Positions 5,339 to 6,023 of a stretch of 6,023 nucleotides of DNA are shown one piece after another. The stretch spans positions 1 through 6,023 of the forward strand of contig PKWQ01000393.1 of assembly GCA_003133265.1 (NCBI GenBank), read 5' to 3'. The position numbers and the translations under genes were made by a program. The stretch's first letter is position 1, and each line of letters starts with the position of its first letter. The notes beneath the pieces were generated by a model. It ran no database searches, was not told where the DNA came from, and saw nothing but the letters and a program-made list of their open reading frames with translations. Source of the stretch: Acetobacteraceae bacterium (lineage in GTDB: Bacteria; Pseudomonadota; Alphaproteobacteria; Acetobacterales; Acetobacteraceae).

Positions 5339-6023
5339 ATTCGGCGGTCCAGCCGCCATCCACCACAACCGACGTGCCGGTGATCAGCCCCGCCGCGTCG
5401 GACGCCAGGAACACCACCGAGCCCATCAGGTCTTCCACCTGCCCCAGCCGCCCGAGCTTGATCCGCCGCAGCGTGTCTTCCTTGAACGCGGCGTTCTTGA
5501 AGAACCGCCTGGTCAGCTGTGTCTCGATGAAGGTCGGGCCGATCGAGTTCACCCGGATATTGTACGGCGCCAGATCGATCGCCATCGCCTTGGTCAGCCC
5601 CTCGATGGCGTGCTTGCTGGCGCAATAGACGCTGCGGCGCGCGCCGCCGACATGACCCATCTGCGAGGACATGTGGATGATCGAGCCGGGCTGCTTCGCC
5701 GCCACCAGCCGCCGCGCCACCGCCTGGGCGATGAAGAACGCGGCGCGCAGATTGAGATCGACGATGGCGTCGTAATCTTCCTCGGTCACGTCCAGGAAGT
5801 TCGCCGGGCGGTTGGTGCCGGCGTTGTTCACCAGCACATGGTAAGGTGCGGCGGCGGCGATCGCGGCCGAGGCGGCGGCACGGTCCAGCACGTCCAGCAC
5901 CAGCGCATCGGCCGAGCCGCCGTCGGCGCGGATCGCCTCGGCGGCCTCCTCGATCTCCGATCCGGTGCGCGAGACCAGCGTGACGTGCGCCCCCGCCTGC
6001 CCCAGCGCGGCGGCGGCGGCAAG
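5337..6023 (-). CDS. Short-chain dehydrogenase/reductase (SDR), N-terminus beyond the window
   Basis: Classical SDR oxidoreductase using NAD(P). 228 residues are visible and the frame stays open to the right edge, so I estimate about 20 N-terminal residues, including the TGxxxGIG nucleotide loop, are missing. Visible parts, numbered from the edge, are the end of the first Rossmann helix and second strand (AGAHVTLVSR, 10-19), the adenine-ring motif LDV (43-45), VNNAGTN (65-71), the catalytic Asn91 (DLNLRAAFF), Ser120 (HMSSQMG), Tyr133 and Lys137 (YCASKHAIEGLTKA), VNSIGPTFIETQL, then VVFLASDAAGLITGTSVVVDGG near the C-terminus. The full Asn-Ser-Tyr-Lys tetrad is present, so the enzyme should be active. 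The Arg at 19 after the second strand leaves NADP use possible, but coenzyme choice is not certain. It lies directly upstream of the HisD-like gene and is probably in one transcript with it. An HpsO-like sulfopropanediol 2-dehydrogenase role is conceivable from context only; FabG-like or sugar/polyol dehydrogenases remain equally possible by sequence. Confidence 0.92.
   Translation of the reverse strand, partial: LAAAAALGQAGAHVTLVSRTGSEIEEAAEAIRADGGSADALVLDVLDRAAASAAIAAAAPYHVLVNNAGTNRPANFLDVTEEDYDAIVDLNLRAAFFIAQAVARRLVAAKQPGSIIHMSSQMGHVGGARRSVYCASKHAIEGLTKAMAIDLAPYNIRVNSIGPTFIETQLTRRFFKNAAFKEDTLRRIKLGRLGQVEDLMGSVVFLASDAAGLITGTSVVVDGGWTAE

Overview
This is a GC-rich window (roughly two thirds G+C by eye), densely coding, with seven recognisable genes and no RNA genes, CRISPR array or insertion sequence that I can see. 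The UPF0262 gene is the best taxonomic marker, because that family is essentially confined to Alphaproteobacteria. Together with the base composition and the alphaproteobacterial look of MtnA, this points to an alphaproteobacterium, perhaps of the Acetobacteraceae/Rhodospirillales kind (inference; no marker gene settles it).

Layout. (1) Positions 1-3295, minus strand, read right to left: a DUF983 membrane zinc-ribbon protein, a UPF0262 protein, MtnA (methylthioribose-1-phosphate isomerase), a secreted family-3 solute-binding protein, and the start of its polar amino-acid-type ABC ATPase, which runs off the left edge. Spacing is operon-like: 4-bp ATGA overlaps at 2849-2852 and 280-283, a 14-bp gap before mtnA, and 93 bp before the binding protein. 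(2) Positions 3296-3386: a short divergent intergenic region that is visibly less GC-rich than the genes. (3) Positions 3387-4031, plus strand: a single Asp/Glu/hydantoin racemase-family gene. (4) Positions 4037-6023, minus strand: a HisD-superfamily dehydrogenase that resembles sulfopropanediol 3-dehydrogenase (HpsN) more than biosynthetic histidinol dehydrogenase. Immediately upstream of it is a short-chain dehydrogenase whose N-terminus lies beyond the right edge. The racemase and the HisD-like gene converge with only 5 bp between their stop codons.

Functional reading. The right-hand pair looks catabolic: an SDR plus a four-electron, HisD-type alcohol-to-carboxylate dehydrogenase is the logic of DHPS (2,3-dihydroxypropane-1-sulfonate) degradation, but nothing else in the window is sulfonate-specific. 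The left-hand operon joins a methionine-salvage isomerase to an uptake system whose binding protein keeps the carboxylate-binding Arg but seems to lack the usual ammonium-binding Asp, so its ligand may not be an ordinary amino acid. I see no wholly new system. The points most worth following are the ligand of this transporter, the substrate of the HisD-like/SDR pair, and the role of the isolated racemase between them.
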